Shown here one piece after another: positions 34,510 through 43,607 of a stretch of 64,000 nucleotides of DNA. Origin of the DNA: an uncultured Burkholderiales bacterium (GTDB lineage: Bacteria > Pseudomonadota > Gammaproteobacteria > Burkholderiales > Burkholderiaceae_C); NCBI GenBank assembly GCA_903870145.1, contig CAIQBO010000020.1, positions 1-64,000 of the forward strand. Direction: 5' to 3'. How positions within the stretch are numbered: the first letter of the stretch is position 1; every line of letters starts with the position of its first letter. The notes under the pieces were generated by a model. That model worked only from the letters and a program-made list of their open reading frames with translations. It ran no database searches and was not told the origin of the DNA. Made by a program: the position numbers and the translations under genes.

Positions 34510-36338
34510 ACTGACGAGTGCTGCGTGCCGAGCAAGATGGCGTTGGCCAATGCCTCTGCCACTTTGATGCCGTCCACACCCGCTGACAAGATTCCGCCAG
34601 CATAGCTGGCCCCTTCGCCCGCAGGGTACAAGCCGCGCGTGTTCAAACTTTGCAAGTTGCTGCCGCGGCTGATTTTCAAAGGCGATGATGTGCGTGTTTC
34701 AACCCCCGTCAGCACCGCATCGCTCATGTCATAGCCTTTGATCTTGCGACCAAAAATGGGCAAAGCTTCGCGCATGGCTTGCACAGCGTAGGCGGGCAGG
34801 ATGCTGGCCAAGTCGCCCAAAAGCACACCGGGTTGGTATGACGGCAGCACGCTGCCCCAGTTTTTGGAGGCGCGCCCGGCTAAAAAATCACCGAGCAACT
34901 GACCGGGTGCGCAGTAGTTGCTGCCGCCGACTTCAAAGGCCTTGGATTCGAGTTGACGCTGCAGCACGATGCCCGCCAAGGGGTGATAGGCCTTCGGGCT
35001 TTGCTGGGCCATGGCCTGCGCTTGCAAAGCCCAGCGGGCGCCGTCTTCTTGGCCAAATGCGGCTTGCCAAGCAAGCGTCTCCAGTGGAAAGTCTTCAGGC
35101 TCGATGGCCACCACCAAGCCTGCATTGGCATTGCTTTCATTGCGTGAATATTGGCTCATGCCGTTGGTGACCACGCGCCCAGCTTCGCTGGTGGCGGCCA
35201 CCACGGTACCGCCTGGGCACATGCAAAAGCTGTAGACCGCGCGGCCGTTTTGCGCGTGGTGCACCAGTTTGTAGTCAGCTGCGCCCAGCAAAGGGTGGCC
35301 CGCATGGCGCCCCCAACGGGCCCGATCGATCACGCTTTGCGGGTGCTCAATGCGCACGCCCACCGAGAAGGCTTTGGCCTGCATGAAAACGCCTCGATCG
35401 TGCAGCAGGCCAAAGCTGTCGCGCGCGCTGTGGCCCAAGGCCAGCACCACATGGCGTGTAGTCAGTTCGCTGAATTGACCGCTTTGGCGATCTTGGATTT
35501 TCAAACCTGTGATTTGGCGGCCTTCTGGCCCGCCTTCGATCAACACGTCCACCACGCGCTGCTCAAAGCGCACCTCGCCCCCCAGCGCTATGATTTGTTC
35601 GCGCAAGTGCTCGACCACTTTGACCAATTTGAAAGTGCCGATGTGCGGGTGCGCTGCAAACAAAATCTCGGCAGGCGCGCCAGCTTGCACAAACTCGTTC
35701 ATGACTTTGCGGCCCAAGTGGCGCGGGTCTTTGATTTGGCTGTAAAGCTTGCCGTCAGAAAATGTGCCAGCGCCACCTTCACCAAATTGAACATTGCTTT
35801 CGGGGTCTAGATTTTTTTTGCGCCACAAACCCCAGGTGTCTTGGGTGCGCTGGCGCACACTGGCGCCGCGCTCAATCACGATGGGCTTGAAGCCCATTTG
35901 CGCCAAAGTCAGGGCGGCAAAAATACCGCAAGGGCCAAAGCCCACGACCACGGGCCGCTGGCCTTCTAATAAACCAAAATCGGCAGGGGCTTGGCAAGGG
36001 GCTTGCCAGACCATGTTCGGGGTGGCTTGGATGTGCGGGTGACCCGCAAACTGCATCAACAAAGCCGCTTCTTGCGCTGCATTTTTCAAACTCAAATCGA
36101 CAATGAAGACGGCCAATAAATCGGCTTTGCGCGCGTCAAAACTGCGTTTGAAAACAGACAGCGTTTGGATGTCTTGGCCCTCAATGCCCAATGCTTGAGC
36201 AGCCAGTTGGCCAAGCGCCACGTCTGGGTGTGCAGGCGGGCTGCGGTCTTCTGGGGTCTCTGGCGGTGCATCTGAAGAGCGGCGCAGTTGCACCGGCAAT
36301 GCTGACAAAGGCAGTTTGAGTTCTGAGATTCGAATCAT
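34506..36338 (-). CDS. NAD(P)/FAD-dependent oxidoreductase, uncharacterised (COG2509-like)
   Basis: Large flavoprotein of 610 residues. After an N-terminal domain of about 125 residues comes the dinucleotide-binding GFGPCGIFAALTL, then family motifs FGEGGAGTFSDGKLYSQIKD, ALGHSARDSF and CMCPGGTVVAATSE, ending in AGEGASYAGGILSAGVDG. This is the widely conserved dehydrogenase group with no proven substrate, related to the HI0933 and geranylgeranyl-reductase-like folds. It is soluble. It follows cysK on the same strand after a 90-bp gap with a hairpin. Confidence 0.88.
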   Translation of the reverse strand: MIRISELKLPLSALPVQLRRSSDAPPETPEDRSPPAHPDVALGQLAAQALGIEGQDIQTLSVFKRSFDARKADLLAVFIVDLSLKNAAQEAALLMQFAGHPHIQATPNMVWQAPCQAPADFGLLEGQRPVVVGFGPCGIFAALTLAQMGFKPIVIERGASVRQRTQDTWGLWRKKNLDPESNVQFGEGGAGTFSDGKLYSQIKDPRHLGRKVMNEFVQAGAPAEILFAAHPHIGTFKLVKVVEHLREQIIALGGEVRFEQRVVDVLIEGGPEGRQITGLKIQDRQSGQFSELTTRHVVLALGHSARDSFGLLHDRGVFMQAKAFSVGVRIEHPQSVIDRARWGRHAGHPLLGAADYKLVHHAQNGRAVYSFCMCPGGTVVAATSEAGRVVTNGMSQYSRNESNANAGLVVAIEPEDFPLETLAWQAAFGQEDGARWALQAQAMAQQSPKAYHPLAGIVLQRQLESKAFEVGGSNYCAPGQLLGDFLAGRASKNWGSVLPSYQPGVLLGDLASILPAYAVQAMREALPIFGRKIKGYDMSDAVLTGVETRTSSPLKISRGSNLQSLNTRGLYPAGEGASYAGGILSAGVDGIKVAEALANAILLGTQHSSV

Positions 36339-36405
36339 GGCATGCGGTCCATAGGCTTGTGTTTATCAAGCAGGTCGGCCAATTATCGCGTCAATCTCAG
36401 GCAAG

Positions 36406-36422
36406 GCTGCGCAATGCGCAGC
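36406..36422. terminator. Hairpin after cysK, weak terminator candidate
   Basis: GCTGCGC-AAT-GCGCAGC is a perfect 7-bp stem seven bases beyond the cysK stop. It has no T-run on the minus strand, so it may protect the 3' end or cause partial termination rather than full release. Confidence 0.3.
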
Positions 36423-36428
36423 GCGTGA

Positions 36429-37346
36429 TCAGGCGGGCAAGAAACCTTCGATCGACAAATAGCGCTCGCCCGTGTCGTAGTTAAAGCCCAGCACGGTGGC
36501 GCCAGCGGGCAGGGCAGGTAATTTTTGTGCAATGGCGGCCAAGGTGGCGCCAGAGGAAATGCCGACCAACAAGCCTTCCTCGCACGCGCTGCGCCGCGCA
36601 TACTCGCGCGCAGCTTCGGCTTCGACTTGGATCACGCCGTCGAGCAAAGTTGTGTCTAAGTTTTTTGGAATGAAGCCCGCCCCAATGCCTTGAATCGGAT
36701 GGGGCGCAGGTGCGCCGCCCGAGATCACGGGCGAGGCGGTGGGCTCGACCGCGAAGACCTTCATGTTGGGGAACTTGGCTTTGAGCACGCGTGCGGTGCC
36801 AGTCAAGTGGCCGCCGGTGCCTACGCCAGTGATCAAGGCGTCTATGCCCCCTGGAAAATCGACCAAAATTTCTTGCGCCGTGGTGCGCACATGCACCTCA
36901 ATGTTCGCAGGGTTTTCAAACTGCTGGGGCATCCACGCGCCAGGCGTTGATGCCACCAATTCTTGCGCACGGGCAATGGCGCCTTTCATGCCTTTTTCGC
37001 GCGGCGTTAAATCGAAGGAGGCTCCGTAGGCCAGCATCAAACGGCGCCGCTCAATGGACATGCTGTCGGGCATGACCAAGACCAATTTGTAGCCCTTGAC
37101 AGCGGCCACCATGGCCAAGCCAATGCCGGTGTTGCCTGAGGTGGGCTCGATGATGGTGCCGCCGGTTTTCAGGGTACCTGCTTTTTCAGCGTCCTCGACC
37201 ATGGCCAAAGCGATGCGGTCTTTCACAGAGCCACCGGGGTTGCTGCGTTCGGACTTGATCCACACATTGGCTCCTGCACCAAACAAACGGTTGATGCGGA
37301 TGTGGGGGGTGTGGCCGATGGTCTCGAGAATTGTGTTGGCTTTCAT
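36429..37346 (-). CDS. cysK: Cysteine synthase A (O-acetylserine sulfhydrylase)
   Basis: PLP enzyme that makes cysteine from O-acetylserine and sulfide. The PLP lysine lies in NPGGSVKDR, the substrate loop is [12 protein letters not shown], and the phosphate-binding [10 protein letters not shown] follows; [19 protein letters not shown] favours CysK over CysM. 305 residues. The ATG at 37346 follows AAGGAG by seven bases; the ORF track start is twelve codons earlier. It is divergent from rnpB, beyond which an Rrf2 regulator lacking cysteine is encoded. Confidence 0.95.
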   Translation of the reverse strand: MKANTILETIGHTPHIRINRLFGAGANVWIKSERSNPGGSVKDRIALAMVEDAEKAGTLKTGGTIIEPTSGNTGIGLAMVAAVKGYKLVLVMPDSMSIERRRLMLAYGASFDLTPREKGMKGAIARAQELVASTPGAWMPQQFENPANIEVHVRTTAQEILVDFPGGIDALITGVGTGGHLTGTARVLKAKFPNMKVFAVEPTASPVISGGAPAPHPIQGIGAGFIPKNLDTTLLDGVIQVEAEAAREYARRSACEEGLLVGISSGATLAAIAQKLPALPAGATVLGFNYDTGERYLSIEGFLPA

Positions 37347-37430
37347 GGGGTGGCTCCTTGTCTTTTTCAAATGGAATGGCACAGAACTGTCTGGGGTTGG
37401 GGACTATTTTGACCTGCTTGTTCTGTCATT

Positions 37431-37462
37431 TTGACCATATGGGTATGACTGGCGGCGATAAT
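37431..37462 (+). promoter_or_regulatory. rnpB promoter
   Basis: A -10 GATAAT at 37457-37462 sits seven bases before the first paired base of rnpB, exactly where the +1 should fall. TTGACC at 37431-37436 is a good -35 sequence, but the 20-base spacer is longer than usual. Confidence 0.6.
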
Positions 37463-37468
37463 GCACGG

Positions 37469-37857
37469 GTGAAGCCTGCCAGACCGCCGCTGGTGCTAGC
37501 TGAAATGCCGTTGCGAAAGCAATGGAGCCTAAGCCGTTGTGCAAACAACGGGCCTAAAGGCCGCACTGGAGGAACGTCCGGACTGCACAGGACAGCGTAG
37601 GAGGTAACACCTCTCCACCGAAGGGCCGCAAGGCAGCAAGGTGAGGATCAGAGCAACAGAGACGAGCCGATTGAGTTCGGGTGAAACGGGCAATCTCTAC
37701 GCGCAGCAATACCAAGTAGGCACACGTTGATCTGGTTCCGGAGAGTGTGCGGGTAGGTAGCGCCGAGCCGGGTGGGCAACCCCCGGCCCAGAGTAATGGC
37801 GGTCACATCAAGGGCAACTTTGATGCACAGAATCCGGCTTATCGGCGGGCTTCACAC
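37469..37857 (+). ncRNA. rnpB: RNase P RNA (class A)
   Basis: Catalytic RNA that trims tRNA 5' leaders. The ends GTGAAGCCTGCC and GGCGGGCTTCAC pair as the P1 helix. Conserved core blocks are present: GGAGGAACGTCCGGAC near the 5' part, GAAGGGCCGCAAGGCAGCAAGG in the middle, and ACAGAATCCGGCTTAT near the 3' end. The length of about 388 nt is typical of class A. The P1 3' strand runs into a T-run (37858-37863) that can serve as the terminator and overlaps the stop of the convergent Rrf2 gene. Ends are estimated from P1 pairing. Confidence 0.96.
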
Positions 37858-37861
37858 TTTT

Positions 37862-38389
37862 TTATCGCGTTGGCACCAGACTGGCGGCCAGCGCAAACAC
37901 CGAGTTGGGCACATTGACTCTCAAGGGTGCACTTTTGGGCTTGGCAAACACGCCACGCTTGATCAGGGAAGGGGCGGGCTCTACGCTCACCCCCTTTGCG
38001 CGTTGCTCAGAGACCAACTGGCGCAAACTGACCGATTGCAGGTGCGCTAACATTTTGGCGTTCAAGCTCGACCACAGGTCGCTGCTCATCCAGCTGCCAA
38101 CCTCGCCTGTTGCTGCCTCTTCGTTTTCGGCAGAGGCGTCAACTGCGCTGACAATGTCGGCCATGCTGATTTTCTCGGCATTGCGGGCCAAAGAGTAGCC
38201 GCCGCCGGGGCCGCGTGTGCTCTCGACCAAGCCTTGCTGGCGCAGCTTGCTGAACAGTTGCTCGAGGTAAGACAGGGAAATTTGGTGCCGCTCGCTGATG
38301 GCCGAGAGCGAGACCGGGCCACGATCCTCGCGCAGGGCGACGTCGATCATGGCCGTGACGGCAAAGCGGCTTTTGGTGCTCAAACGCAT
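37862..38389 (-). CDS. Rrf2 family regulator, IscR-like but without cysteine
   Basis: Winged-helix regulator of 175 residues. The N-terminal two thirds follow E. coli IscR closely (MRLSTKSRFAVTAMIDVAL, ISLSYLEQLFSKLR, VESTRGPGGGYSLAR). IscR binds a 2Fe-2S cluster through three Cys and one His. This protein has no cysteine at all: the stretch matching the cluster loop reads GEVGSWMSSDLWSSLN, so the last Cys and the His are Trp100 and Ser103. It cannot hold a cluster in the known way. No isc genes are adjacent; cysK is nearby across rnpB. Confidence 0.9.
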   Translation of the reverse strand: MRLSTKSRFAVTAMIDVALREDRGPVSLSAISERHQISLSYLEQLFSKLRQQGLVESTRGPGGGYSLARNAEKISMADIVSAVDASAENEEAATGEVGSWMSSDLWSSLNAKMLAHLQSVSLRQLVSEQRAKGVSVEPAPSLIKRGVFAKPKSAPLRVNVPNSVFALAASLVPTR

Positions 38390-38544
38390 GGTGTTTTCCT
38401 TTCAGCGCAAGCGGTGAAATTGCTCTGAGATCATTTTCTCAAACTTAGCAACATAACTGAGGATGCCCTGACAAATTTCAAGGGCAAAACGGGCGGAAAT
38501 GTCGTAAAAAAGTTCAAAAATTCACCTGAAAGCTTCAAAATTTC

Positions 38545-39255
38545 TCAAAACCGCTCATAAGGCATTAAAGCGCGCCATTGCCCGGCTTGTAAAGGCGCCA
38601 AAACCACGCGGCCAAGCCGCACCCTTTTCAGGCTGAGTACCGACAGGTTGGCGGCGCGTAAAACATCGACGGCATAGCCGGGCAAATAGCCCTTAAAGGC
38701 CATGCGCAAACCGGTTTGTTGTGCGTTTTGGCTGCTGATGCTGGTGCGAAGGCCTACAGGGCAGAGTTGGTGCAATTGGTCGGGGCTGACAGCGCCCGAG
38801 ACTTCAGCCAGCATTTCGTGTTCTAAGGGTTGGCGTTGGTCGGCCAATTTGCGCAAAACGCTGGGGTCTTCGGACAACACCACCAAGCCGCTGGCAGCAT
38901 CTTCCAAACCGGCGGCGCATTGCAGTAATTTTTGCAGCCGAGGCGTCAATCGGATGCCCGATCGGTCGTGTGAAGACCTGTTGTCCGGGGCCAGAGCTTG
39001 CCAAACCGATTTGCGGCTGTTGCTGTTGCAACTCATGTCTGAATTTTTGTGCAGCAGCACGCTCAGCAAGGGCACTTTGCCGCGCTGAGCAGCCGAGTGG
39101 ATTTCAATCTTCTCGTTTGCCACGCGGTGCGCTGGTTCGTCGACCACCAAGCCGTCGACTTGAACCCAGCCACCGGTGATGACTTGCTCGGCCTCACGGC
39201 GCGAGCAGGTGAGCATTTCGGCCACGCGTTTGGCCAAGCGAACGCCTTCATCCAT
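38545..39255 (-). CDS. Pseudouridine synthase-like protein with altered catalytic motif
   Basis: RsuA/RluF-type protein: an N-terminal S4 domain (MDEGVRLAKRVAEMLTCSRREAEQVI, GGWVQVDG) followed by a synthase-like domain of normal total size (236 residues). The catalytic motif usually reads GRLDxxSxGLL with an essential Asp; here it reads AGLEDAASGLVVLSED, with Glu118 at the Asp position and Asp119 next to it. Activity is therefore uncertain. Its ATG overlaps the end of the NUDIX-MBL gene by eight bases, so it is co-expressed with it. Confidence 0.82.
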   Translation of the reverse strand: MDEGVRLAKRVAEMLTCSRREAEQVITGGWVQVDGLVVDEPAHRVANEKIEIHSAAQRGKVPLLSVLLHKNSDMSCNSNSRKSVWQALAPDNRSSHDRSGIRLTPRLQKLLQCAAGLEDAASGLVVLSEDPSVLRKLADQRQPLEHEMLAEVSGAVSPDQLHQLCPVGLRTSISSQNAQQTGLRMAFKGYLPGYAVDVLRAANLSVLSLKRVRLGRVVLAPLQAGQWRALMPYERF

Positions 39256-40876
39256 GGTTGGACGTCATGGATTGAATGCGCTCCACATGGGCTTGCAATG
39301 AGCGCGCCGCCACCGGCCACAAACGGGGCGGCACATCGGCGTAAGCATGGGCCACCCAGTCTTGCAAAGTGCCGTGCGGCAGGGCTTGCATGGCCAAGAC
39401 CACTTTGGCTTCGCGCTTGAGGCGGTGCGCTTTCAATTGTTGGATGGCCAAGGGGGCAAAGCCCAGCACATAGCCGTGGGCGGGCAAGATGAATTCGATG
39501 TGCAGTTGCTCGCAGGCCTTTGCCAACAGGTCGAGCGAGTCCAGGTAGTCTGTCATGTTGCCATCGGGCGGGTTGACGATGGTGGTGCTGCCGTTCAAGA
39601 CATGGTCGCCCGAGAACAGCAGGCCGTCTTCGATCAGCACCAAGCACAAGTGGTTGGCCGCATGGCCGGGTGTGTGCAGCACTTGCAACGTGTGTTGGGA
39701 CAACTTGAGTTGCTCGCCATGGGCCAAGGCCCGGTCAGGGGTGAATTGACTGCTGGCGTTGGCCGTGGCGGCTGAAGGCAGTCCCAAAATGGGGGGGCGC
39801 ACCTCGCACAGGGCTTGCAAGGGGCGGGCGCCGGGGGAGTGATCGGCATGCGAGTGGGTGCACACAATCATGCGAATTTGGCCTGCTGCTGCGCGCCAAA
39901 TTTTTTCCAAATGAGGCAAGTCAGCCGGGCCTGGGTCAATCACGATGTAGCCGCTGTGGGGGTCGCCCACCAAGTAACTGTTGGTGCCGGGGCCCGTCAT
40001 CACGCCGGGGTTGGGGGCGGTCAGACGTTGCACATTTTTCAGCAAGGCCACGGGTTGCTCGGTTTGCCAGTCCAGGGTGTGCACGATTTGGCCGTCGGGA
40101 CAGGTCAAAGCCAACTCGCCAAAAGGCGCTTCGTGCTCCATGTAGCGGGCTTCTTTGCCAGCCAGCCAACCTGCGCGCGGGCAGCTTGTCCACAAGGGCT
40201 CGTCGGTGACGGCGCAGGCATCGAGCACCTCTTGTACAAGCTTGTAGGCCTGCAATCTTTCAAGCGTGCGAATGGTTGGAAAGACGATGAAAAATTCCCC
40301 GGCCTCGTGCCGCGACAAGGCCTCTTCTGGGCGGACCCAAACCGGTTCAAACTGCTCAGACTCGTCGGCCACGGGGGTTTGGTCTGGCGGCATGCGGGCG
40401 ACCAAAAACGGCACATCAAAGCGCCGCGGCAAATCGCGGTCTGTGCTCCAGTGGGCCAGCACAAAAACTTCGTCGGCGGCCAATAGCAGTTGGCGCTTGG
40501 CGCATTGCGGGGCAAAAGCTTGCTGACGGTCCAGGGCTGCAATGTCTGCAGCGCTGGCCAGGCTGCCGTCGGCATGGCGGGCCAATAAAACGCCAAGCTC
40601 TTCAAAACTTTCTCGGATGGCGGCAATGGCTTGGGTCAAATGCAAATCGCTTTGCCGCGGCCTGCGCCGGGCTTGTGCGTGGCTTTGAGCGTCAGTCGGG
40701 TCAATGCCGCCACCGGGGAAAACATAGGCGCCAGGGGCAAAACTGGCGGTCAAGGAGCGCCGCGTCATGAGCACTTGCAGCCCCTGTGAGCTGTCGCGCA
40801 GCAGCAAGACAGTGGCCGCAGGGCGCAGCGCTGCGGGCTCGCGCTGGGGGTAAAGGAGTTCGAGAGGTCTGACCAT
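39248..40876 (-). CDS. NUDIX hydrolase - MBL-fold hydrolase fusion
   Basis: Two enzyme domains in one chain. Residues about 15-240 form a NUDIX-like domain (FPGGGIDP, then AIRESFEELGVLLA as the NUDIX box). Residues about 265-520 form an MBL domain close to LACTB2/RNase-like hydrolases, with intact THSHADH, HTPGHAANHLCL and FSGDHVL. A nucleotide or CoA-type substrate for the first domain and an ester or RNA for the second are guesses. I prefer the ATG at 40876 (MVRPLELLYP) because a GATAAT -10 box ends seven bases before it; an ATG at 40885 overlaps that box. Confidence 0.87.
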   Translation of the reverse strand: MVRPLELLYPQREPAALRPAATVLLLRDSSQGLQVLMTRRSLTASFAPGAYVFPGGGIDPTDAQSHAQARRRPRQSDLHLTQAIAAIRESFEELGVLLARHADGSLASAADIAALDRQQAFAPQCAKRQLLLAADEVFVLAHWSTDRDLPRRFDVPFLVARMPPDQTPVADESEQFEPVWVRPEEALSRHEAGEFFIVFPTIRTLERLQAYKLVQEVLDACAVTDEPLWTSCPRAGWLAGKEARYMEHEAPFGELALTCPDGQIVHTLDWQTEQPVALLKNVQRLTAPNPGVMTGPGTNSYLVGDPHSGYIVIDPGPADLPHLEKIWRAAAGQIRMIVCTHSHADHSPGARPLQALCEVRPPILGLPSAATANASSQFTPDRALAHGEQLKLSQHTLQVLHTPGHAANHLCLVLIEDGLLFSGDHVLNGSTTIVNPPDGNMTDYLDSLDLLAKACEQLHIEFILPAHGYVLGFAPLAIQQLKAHRLKREAKVVLAMQALPHGTLQDWVAHAYADVPPRLWPVAARSLQAHVERIQSMTSNHG

Positions 40877-40883
40877 GTGCAGC

Positions 40884-40916
40884 ATTATCGACCTAGCGGG
40901 CTGAAGCAGGGATAAT
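40884..40916. promoter_or_regulatory. Divergent -10 elements of the NUDIX-MBL gene and dapF
   Basis: GATAAT occurs once on each strand: at 40889-40884 (minus), seven bases before the NUDIX-MBL ATG, and at 40911-40916 (plus), six bases before the dapF ATG. For dapF, TCGACC at 40888-40893 has a perfect 17-base spacing as a -35. Both messages would start at or within one base of the ATG. Confidence 0.55.
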
Positions 40917-40922
40917 TGCGCC

Positions 40923-41846
40923 ATGCGAATTCGCTTTACCAAAATGCAGGGCGCCGGCAACGACTTTGTGGTGCTGGACGAAACCCGTGCGCTCTTGAAT
41001 TTATCGACAGCGCAATACCGGTATTTGGCCGACCGCCACCTCGGCGTGGGGGCAGATCAAATTTTGTCGGTGCGCGTTGCAAGCTCACCCGATGTGGACT
41101 TTGAGTACGTCATTCACAATGCCGACGGTGGTCAGGTCGAGCACTGTGGCAACGGTGCGCGCTGCTTTGTGCGCTATGTGCGAGACAAAGGCTTGACGCA
41201 AAAAGAGCGCATTCGCGTCAAAGTGCAGCACGGCGTGATTGAGTTGCAACTGAACACCGATGGCCGCGTCACGGTGGACATGGGCGCGCCTGTGATGGCT
41301 CTGCCCCAAGTGCCATTTAACGCGCAAGGCTTGCGCAGCCAAAGCGTCCATGACTGGCCTTTGTGGTACTTGCCCTTGCGCGTGACGGGCAGCAGTGATT
41401 TGACGCTGGTGCAGGTGGCTGTGCTGTCCATGGGCAACCCGCACGCGGTGCAAATCGTCGACACAGTAGAGACCGCCCCCGTTTTGAGCCTGGGGCCTTT
41501 GATAGAGGTGCACGCCGCTTTTCCCAAGCGTGTCAATGCGGGTTTCATGCAAATTGTGAATCGGCAATTGATTCGGCTGCGCGTTTTCGAGCGCGGTGCG
41601 GGCGAGACACTGTCTTGCGGCACCGGGGCTTGCGCGGCGGTGGTGGCAGGCATTCGCATGGGCCTGTTGGACGCACAAGTCGACGTGCAAACTCGGGGTG
41701 GCTTGCTGAGCATTGAATGGGCAGGCAGTGCTTTGAATGCGTGGGGCGCCAGCGTGCACATGACGGGGCCTGCTGCTGCAGTGTTTGAGGGCGAGATCGA
41801 TCTGCCTGATTTCCCCGAACAGCCCAACGCACACCTTGAAGGCTAA
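40923..41846 (+). CDS. dapF: Diaminopimelate epimerase
   Basis: Converts LL- to meso-diaminopimelate for lysine and peptidoglycan synthesis. The two catalytic cysteines are visible in EHCGNGARC and LSCGTGACA, and the start [19 protein letters not shown] is the family signature. 307 residues is somewhat above the 275 common in enterobacteria, mainly because of a longer middle and end. It starts a dapF-DUF484-xerC operon and provides the meso-DAP that MurE uses later in this window. Confidence 0.97.
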   Translation: MRIRFTKMQGAGNDFVVLDETRALLNLSTAQYRYLADRHLGVGADQILSVRVASSPDVDFEYVIHNADGGQVEHCGNGARCFVRYVRDKGLTQKERIRVKVQHGVIELQLNTDGRVTVDMGAPVMALPQVPFNAQGLRSQSVHDWPLWYLPLRVTGSSDLTLVQVAVLSMGNPHAVQIVDTVETAPVLSLGPLIEVHAAFPKRVNAGFMQIVNRQLIRLRVFERGAGETLSCGTGACAAVVAGIRMGLLDAQVDVQTRGGLLSIEWAGSALNAWGASVHMTGPAAAVFEGEIDLPDFPEQPNAHLEG

Positions 41847-41898
41847 CGCAGCTTGCATGTCAGACAACTTCAGAAAATCTTAATCAGGAAAACCTTGC

Positions 41899-42594
41899 AT
41901 GACCAACACCTCGATCAACCCGATGAACCCCATCACAGAAGACGACATTGCAGACTTTTTGACCAACACGCCTGATTTTTTTGAGCGCCATGCGCAAATT
42001 CTGGCTGCGGTGCAATTGACCAGTCCGCACAACCACAGGTCGGTCAGTTTGCAAGAGCGCCAGGCCGAGATGCTGCGCGAGAAAATTCGGGCCCTAGAGA
42101 TGCGCATCATGGACATGATTCGCCATGGCAACGAGAACATGATCATTGCCGAGAAACTGCAGCGCTGGGCTTGTGAGTTGCTGCAAACACCGGCGGCGCA
42201 AAGAGTCGAGTTGGCTTTGCAAAATATTCAAACGCGCTTTCAAGTGCCCCAAGCGGCCTTGCGCCTTTGGGGGGTGGATGCAGCCCATGCGAGTGCGGCT
42301 TATTGCCAACCCGTGAGCGACGAGGTCAAGCACTTGGCCAGCTCTTATGACGCCCCTTATGTGGGCTTGAACACCGGCTTGGAGGCCGTGCAGTGGTTGC
42401 AAGCGCCAACTGCCGCCGCTTCCGTGGCTTTGATGGCATTGCGCACGCGCAAAGACGAGCCAGCCTTTGGCCTGTTGGTGCTGGCTTCCCCCGATGCGCA
42501 GCGTTTTAACAGCGCCATGGGCACAGACTTTTTAGAGCAGTTGTCAGCCTTGTGCGGCGCTGCCTTGGCCGCCTTGCTCAGCCCAGAGGTGTGA
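41899..42594 (+). CDS. DUF484 family protein
   Basis: Cytoplasmic protein of 231 residues with the DUF484 layout: an N-terminal helical segment (EDDIADFLTNTPDFFERH, SVSLQERQAEMLREKIRALE, likely coiled coil) and a C-terminal GAF-like domain. The function is unproven, but the gene sits between dapF and xerC in many proteobacteria, as here. It ends four bases before xerC, so the two are tightly linked. Confidence 0.93.
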   Translation: MTNTSINPMNPITEDDIADFLTNTPDFFERHAQILAAVQLTSPHNHRSVSLQERQAEMLREKIRALEMRIMDMIRHGNENMIIAEKLQRWACELLQTPAAQRVELALQNIQTRFQVPQAALRLWGVDAAHASAAYCQPVSDEVKHLASSYDAPYVGLNTGLEAVQWLQAPTAAASVALMALRTRKDEPAFGLLVLASPDAQRFNSAMGTDFLEQLSALCGAALAALLSPEV

Positions 42595-42597
42595 GCC

Positions 42598-43566
42598 ATG
42601 GACGAGCGCGTGGCGCGTTATTTGGAGCACGTTCGCTTTGAAAAGCGATTGGCACAGCGCACCTGCACGCTGTACGCCATTGACCTTGAAAAACTGCAAA
42701 CATGGGCGAGCGCGGCTGAACTTGCGTTGACCGATGTGCAAACCCCGCACGTGCGCAGATGGGTCGCGCAAATGCACAGCGCAGGGCGCTCGGGCCGCGG
42801 CATTGCTTTGATCTTGTCGGGTTGGCGCGGGTTTTACCATTGGTTGGCGCGAGAAGGTCTGATCCAGCACAACCCGATTCAAGGCGTCAGGGCGCCCAAG
42901 GCTGCCAAACCCTTGCCCAAGGCTTTGGGGGTGGACGAGGCGGTTCAATTGGCCTCGCACGTGCAAGATGCGGACGCGCCATGGCTGGAGGCGCGCGATG
43001 CGGCCATGGTCGAACTCTTGTACGGCTGCGGTTTGCGTGTGGGCGAGTTGACTGGCCTGGATGTGGCTGCCAGCGCCGAGGCTGCGCGTCAAGGGCGGGG
43101 CTGGCTCGACATGGCCAGCGCCGAAGTCATGGTCCAAGGCAAAGGCGGTAAACGCCGCAGCGTGCCATTGGGGCAAGCGGCTTTGCAAGCGCTCACGCGG
43201 TGGCTGGCGCTGCGCAATCCAGATGAGCCCCATTTGCCAGAGCAGCCAACCCCCAAGAGCACGCCATCAGACGCGCTGGCATTGTTTCCGGGCCGACACG
43301 GCACCCGTTTGACGGCGCAATCGGTCTGGCAGCGCTTGAAGCGCCGAAGTTTGCTGGCGGGCCTGGCCACCCCTGTGCATCCGCACATGCTGCGCCACTC
43401 GTTTGCCAGCCATGTGCTGCAGTCCAGTGGCGATTTAAGGGCGGTGCAAGAGCTGTTGGGTCATGCCAACATCAGCACCACACAGGTGTATACACGGTTA
43501 GATTTTCAACATTTGTCCAAAGCCTATGACGCGGCCCACCCCAGGGCCAAACGATCTGGCAAATAA
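42598..43566 (+). CDS. xerC: Tyrosine recombinase XerC
   Basis: Site-specific recombinase that resolves chromosome dimers at dif with XerD. An N-terminal core-binding SAM-like domain (residues 1-95) precedes the catalytic domain with Arg in GCGLRVGEL, Lys in GKGGKRRSVPL, HMLRHSFASH, GHANISTTQ and the nucleophile Tyr in QVYTRLDF. 322 residues, slightly longer than the usual 300 because of a linker near residues 205-225. It is the last gene of the dapF operon, as in many proteobacteria, so it is the housekeeping enzyme and not a mobile element integrase. Confidence 0.95.
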   Translation: MDERVARYLEHVRFEKRLAQRTCTLYAIDLEKLQTWASAAELALTDVQTPHVRRWVAQMHSAGRSGRGIALILSGWRGFYHWLAREGLIQHNPIQGVRAPKAAKPLPKALGVDEAVQLASHVQDADAPWLEARDAAMVELLYGCGLRVGELTGLDVAASAEAARQGRGWLDMASAEVMVQGKGGKRRSVPLGQAALQALTRWLALRNPDEPHLPEQPTPKSTPSDALALFPGRHGTRLTAQSVWQRLKRRSLLAGLATPVHPHMLRHSFASHVLQSSGDLRAVQELLGHANISTTQVYTRLDFQHLSKAYDAAHPRAKRSGK

Positions 43567-43607
43567 CGCCCAGTGCGTTTTCGCATAGCGCCCATTTGCG
43601 TGCAGGG

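Noticed and set aside
42598-43566. Tyrosine recombinase as a mobile element integrase
   Set aside because: It is in the dapF-DUF484-xerC operon, which is the housekeeping XerC context, and no attachment repeats or phage genes are present.
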